From contig JAABTB010000099.1 of the NCBI GenBank assembly GCA_011390085.1, positions 1 to 7,498 on the forward strand: a DNA stretch of 7,498 nt. Direction: 5' to 3'. Shown in pieces: positions 5,412 to 7,498 of this stretch; within the stretch, counting starts at the first letter, position 1; every line of letters begins with the position of its first letter. Below the pieces are notes generated by a model. It did not search any database. It was not told the origin of the DNA and saw only the letters and a program-made list of their open reading frames with translations. Position numbers and translations under genes: made by a program. Source of the stretch: Desulfobacula sp. Lineage in GTDB: Bacteria > Desulfobacterota > Desulfobacteria > Desulfobacterales > Desulfobacteraceae.

Positions 5412-5441
5412 AAGGGGGATGTGATGAAGGGGGATGTGATG
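5412..5441 (+). repeat. 15-bp tandem duplication covering RBS and start codon of livK
   Basis: The unit AAGGGGGATGTGATG occurs twice in tandem without mismatch (5412-5426 and 5427-5441). Each copy has a Shine-Dalgarno AAGGGGG and an ATG 5 nt after the G-run, plus a GTG one codon earlier. As 15 bp is five codons, both starts are in the same frame. Confidence 0.95.
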
Positions 5442-6593
5442 AAAAAATCGGTAGTTTTGCTGTTTGTCATGTTGCTTGTGGCCATGGTGACGACAGGATC
5501 GGCCAATGAGGTATCTAAGGGCATCCGTGTGGGGAATGCAGGCTCGTTTACAGGGGATGCAGCCGCACCCTGTATGGAAATTTATAATTCGTCCCAGCTT
5601 GCCGTGGATGAATGGAATGCAAAGGGCGGGATCCAGGGCGTCAAGATTGAACATGTCATGGGGGATGATGCACTTGATCCGGCCCAGGGCATCAACGTGG
5701 CCAGAAAATTTACCTCCGATGACCTGATGTATGGCGTCGTGGGGCCTCCGGTCAGCCATATTGCCCAGGCTTCATTGAAGATTTATGGTGAAAGCGGCCT
5801 GGCCTGTATCACAACGGCGGCTTCAAAACCTGAATTAACCGAATCCGGGTTCAACCATTTTTTTAGAGTCAATGCCCGGAACGATGCCCATGGATGGAAT
5901 TGTGCCCTTTTCATTAAAAACAACCTTAAGGCAAAAAAGGTGGCAGTGCTCAATGAAAAGGTGGCCTATTGTGAAAACCTGGCCCAGAAAACGATTGAAG
6001 GCCTGAAACAGCTTGGGGTGACTGATATCTTCAATGATACCATCGTGGCCGGCTCAAAGGATTACTCCGCGGTTTTGACAAAGGTGAAAGCCTACCAACC
6101 GGATGTGCTGTTCTTTGTGGCCACGGCTGCCCCTGACCAGGCCATAGGCGTTCGCCAGGCCAGAGAGCTGGGGATCAATGCCGTGTTCTTTGGTACGGAG
6201 GGGGCAAGGGACAAAAAAGATTTTATCGAAGCCTCCGAAGGGGCGGCCCAGGGTGCTTATGTCTATCATTTCAGCCCGGATATTTTTGCCATCAAGGAAG
6301 CGGAAGGCTATGTCAAAGCCTATGAATCCAAATACGGCAGTTTGAGCGGGTTTGGACCGCCGGCCTATGAAGCCATGAATATTCTTCTGACCGCCATTGA
6401 CCTTGCGGCAAAGGACGGGGACATAACCCGTGCGGAAGTGATATCCAAGCTCTCAGCCATCAAGAACTATAAAGGAATTCTGGGTTTTCCTGTTAGTTTT
6501 GATGAAAAAGGGGACCTCCTGGGCGGGGCTACCTATATTTTCAAGGTCAACGGCAATGACTTCGAGCAGGTGACTATCCTGACCGGCAAATAA
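5439..6593 (+). CDS. livK: Periplasmic branched-chain amino acid/amide-type ABC transporter substrate-binding protein
   Basis: A type I periplasmic binding protein (Peripla_BP_6, LivK-like) that captures a ligand and delivers it to the LIV/HAAT permease. From ATG 5439 it is 384 aa and begins with a signal peptide, MKKSVVLLFVMLLVAMVTTGSA, probably cut before NEVSKG. There is no lipobox, so it is soluble and periplasmic. The mature part shows the family order: IRVGNAGSFTGDAAAP, AVDEWNAKGGIQG, the hinge-side VVGPPVSHIAQA, the ligand-loop ACITTAASKPELT, FFRVNARNDAHG, and DVLFFVATAAPDQAIGVRQARELG. The last part ends with GPPAYEAMNILLTAI and FDEKGDLLGGATYIFKV. In LIV proteins a Ser/Thr-containing loop at the ITTAASKPE position holds the ligand's alpha-amino/carboxyl group. 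This subfamily covers many substrates, so the ligand cannot be named. Starts at GTG 5421 or ATG 5424 would add 5-6 residues before the signal peptide. It is followed by livH 69 bp downstream. Confidence 0.94.
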   Translation: MKKSVVLLFVMLLVAMVTTGSANEVSKGIRVGNAGSFTGDAAAPCMEIYNSSQLAVDEWNAKGGIQGVKIEHVMGDDALDPAQGINVARKFTSDDLMYGVVGPPVSHIAQASLKIYGESGLACITTAASKPELTESGFNHFFRVNARNDAHGWNCALFIKNNLKAKKVAVLNEKVAYCENLAQKTIEGLKQLGVTDIFNDTIVAGSKDYSAVLTKVKAYQPDVLFFVATAAPDQAIGVRQARELGINAVFFGTEGARDKKDFIEASEGAAQGAYVYHFSPDIFAIKEAEGYVKAYESKYGSLSGFGPPAYEAMNILLTAIDLAAKDGDITRAEVISKLSAIKNYKGILGFPVSFDEKGDLLGGATYIFKVNGNDFEQVTILTGK

Positions 6594-6624
6594 TCGGGAC
6601 ACATATTTTTAATCAAAGGGTCTG

Positions 6625-6652
6625 ATCCGGTGCGGGCGAGCCTGCACCGGAT
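6625..6652 (+). promoter_or_regulatory. Strong intercistronic hairpin between livK and livH
   Basis: ATCCGGTGCGGG (6625-6636) pairs with CCTGCACCGGAT (6641-6652): a 12-bp stem with one G-T wobble and a CGAG tetraloop. It is followed by TTAAAAAAC, not a T-run, so it is not a standard terminator. It probably protects the livK mRNA 3' end or dampens livH expression, as hairpins after binding-protein genes often do. It also sequesters a possible in-frame GTG start of livH at 6630. Confidence 0.7.
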
Positions 6653-6662
6653 TAAAAAACAT

Positions 6663-7498
6663 ATGGACGATATTTTTGGTCAGCTTTCCCAGCAGGCAAT
6701 CAACGGCCTTACCATCGGCGGGGTCTATGCCCTGATCGCCATTGGATATACCATGGTGTACGGCGTACTTTCCATGCTTAATTTCGCCCATGGCGAGTTG
6801 TATATGATCGGCGGGTTCACCGGATGGTGGGTATTGCAGATCTTTTCGGTGAACCATGTGCCGGTCATGAACGCCGCCCTCCTGATTTCATTGATGATTC
6901 TTCTTTCCATGGGCATGTCCGCTTTTCTGGGGTTTGTCATTGAGCGGGTGGCCTACCGGCCCCTTCGCAATGCACCGCGGATGAATCTGCTGCTCAGCTC
7001 CCTTGGGGTATCCATTTTCATCCAGAATTTTATTCTTTATACCCAGGGTGCCAAAGTCAAGGTCTTTCACGTTTCCAACCTGATTCCGGAAGGATTGAGA
7101 ACCTTTCAGGTCGGGGATATGGTGATTTCCTTCATGCGGATTTTCGTGATCGGGGTCTGCTTTCTCCTCATGGTCCTTCTCACCCTGGTCATTAAAAAAA
7201 CCAATATCGGAAAATCCATTCGGGCCACGGCTCAGGATATTGAAGCGGCAGCCTTCATGGGTATCGATACGAACAGGGTCATCGTTATTGTTTTTCTGAT
7301 CGGATCTGCCCTCGGGGGAGCGGCCGGTATCCTGGTCAGCCTTTTGTTCACCCAGGTGGATTATTATGTGGGGTTCCAGGCAGGGCTTAAAGGATTTACA
7401 GCAGCGGTGTTGGGAGGGATCGGCAGTATTCCCGGCGCCATGGCCGGCGGTCTGCTGCTCGGGGTGTGTGAGGCCATGGCCGTGACATTTTTCCCTTC
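6663..7498 (+). CDS. livH: Branched-chain amino acid-type ABC transporter permease LivH (3' end outside window)
   Basis: An open frame from ATG 6663 runs to the window end (278 codons seen; family length about 290-300 aa, so only the last few residues are missing). It is a polytopic inner-membrane permease of the HAAT/LIV importer, pairing with LivM and the LivG/LivF ATPases, which should follow. Family marks are the N-terminal INGLTIGGVYALIAIGYTMVYG (13-34), LNFAHGELYMIGGF (39-52), ERVAYRPLRNAPRMNLLLSSLG (94-115), the cytoplasmic coupling loop GKSIRATAQDIEAAAFMGI (183-201), and GLKGFTAAVLGGIGSIPGAMAGGLLLG (241-267). About eight hydrophobic segments can be recognised. The ATG start matches the usual N-terminus but has no Shine-Dalgarno sequence. 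An in-frame GTG at 6630, 9 nt after AAAGGG, would add 11 residues (VRASLHRIKKH) and lies within the hairpin. It follows livK in the same operon. Confidence 0.96.
   Translation, partial: MDDIFGQLSQQAINGLTIGGVYALIAIGYTMVYGVLSMLNFAHGELYMIGGFTGWWVLQIFSVNHVPVMNAALLISLMILLSMGMSAFLGFVIERVAYRPLRNAPRMNLLLSSLGVSIFIQNFILYTQGAKVKVFHVSNLIPEGLRTFQVGDMVISFMRIFVIGVCFLLMVLLTLVIKKTNIGKSIRATAQDIEAAAFMGIDTNRVIVIVFLIGSALGGAAGILVSLLFTQVDYYVGFQAGLKGFTAAVLGGIGSIPGAMAGGLLLGVCEAMAVTFFP

Overview
The window looks like chromosomal DNA of a strictly anaerobic Gram-negative bacterium, most likely a sulfate-reducing Desulfobacterota (Desulfobacteraceae-like). The lineage is inferred. It rests on the gene set: a corrinoid-activating ASKHA/[2Fe-2S] protein, a UroD-type methyltransferase, traces of a tungsten aldehyde:ferredoxin oxidoreductase, a MoaD-like protein and a LIV-type transporter. 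The substrate-binding protein has a plain signal peptide with no lipobox, which also fits a Gram-negative cell. No tRNA, rRNA, CRISPR array, insertion sequence or integrase was seen.

Left part (1-1670): a decayed region. On the minus strand lie a small 55-aa protein gene (74-241) and, just upstream of it, a broken THUMP-type 23S rRNA methyltransferase gene (266-846) with a frameshift and a large internal deletion. On the plus strand an intact MoaD/ThiS-like gene (1055-1342) is followed by the first third of a frameshifted thpR (RNA 2',3'-cyclic phosphodiesterase). That fragment runs directly into the last 67 codons of a corrinoid-protein gene, which looks like the scar of a deletion.

Middle part (1676-4402): one-carbon chemistry. 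A reductive activator of corrinoid proteins (RACo-like, minus strand) and a UroD/MtaA-family methyltransferase (plus strand) are transcribed divergently from a 101-bp region. Right after the methyltransferase gene is the N-terminal stub of an aldehyde:ferredoxin oxidoreductase gene. The activator and a methyltransferase are intact, but the only corrinoid protein visible is a remnant. Any working methyl-transfer pathway must therefore use a corrinoid protein encoded elsewhere.

Right part (4620-7498): an FCD-type GntR regulator, preceded by a promoter-like sequence and a perfect TTGTATACAA palindrome. It is followed by the start of a branched-chain amino acid/amide ABC transporter operon: a periplasmic binding protein (LivK-like) and a permease (LivH, cut by the window end). 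The livK start region is a perfect 15-bp tandem duplication carrying two ribosome-binding sites and two in-frame starts. A strong hairpin lies between livK and livH and covers a possible upstream livH start. A plausible reading, which is inference, is that the regulator senses a small organic acid or methylated compound imported by this transporter and metabolised by the neighbouring corrinoid chemistry.

I found no convincing new multi-gene system. The most informative signals are the fused gene remnants and the unusual translation-start architecture of the liv operon.
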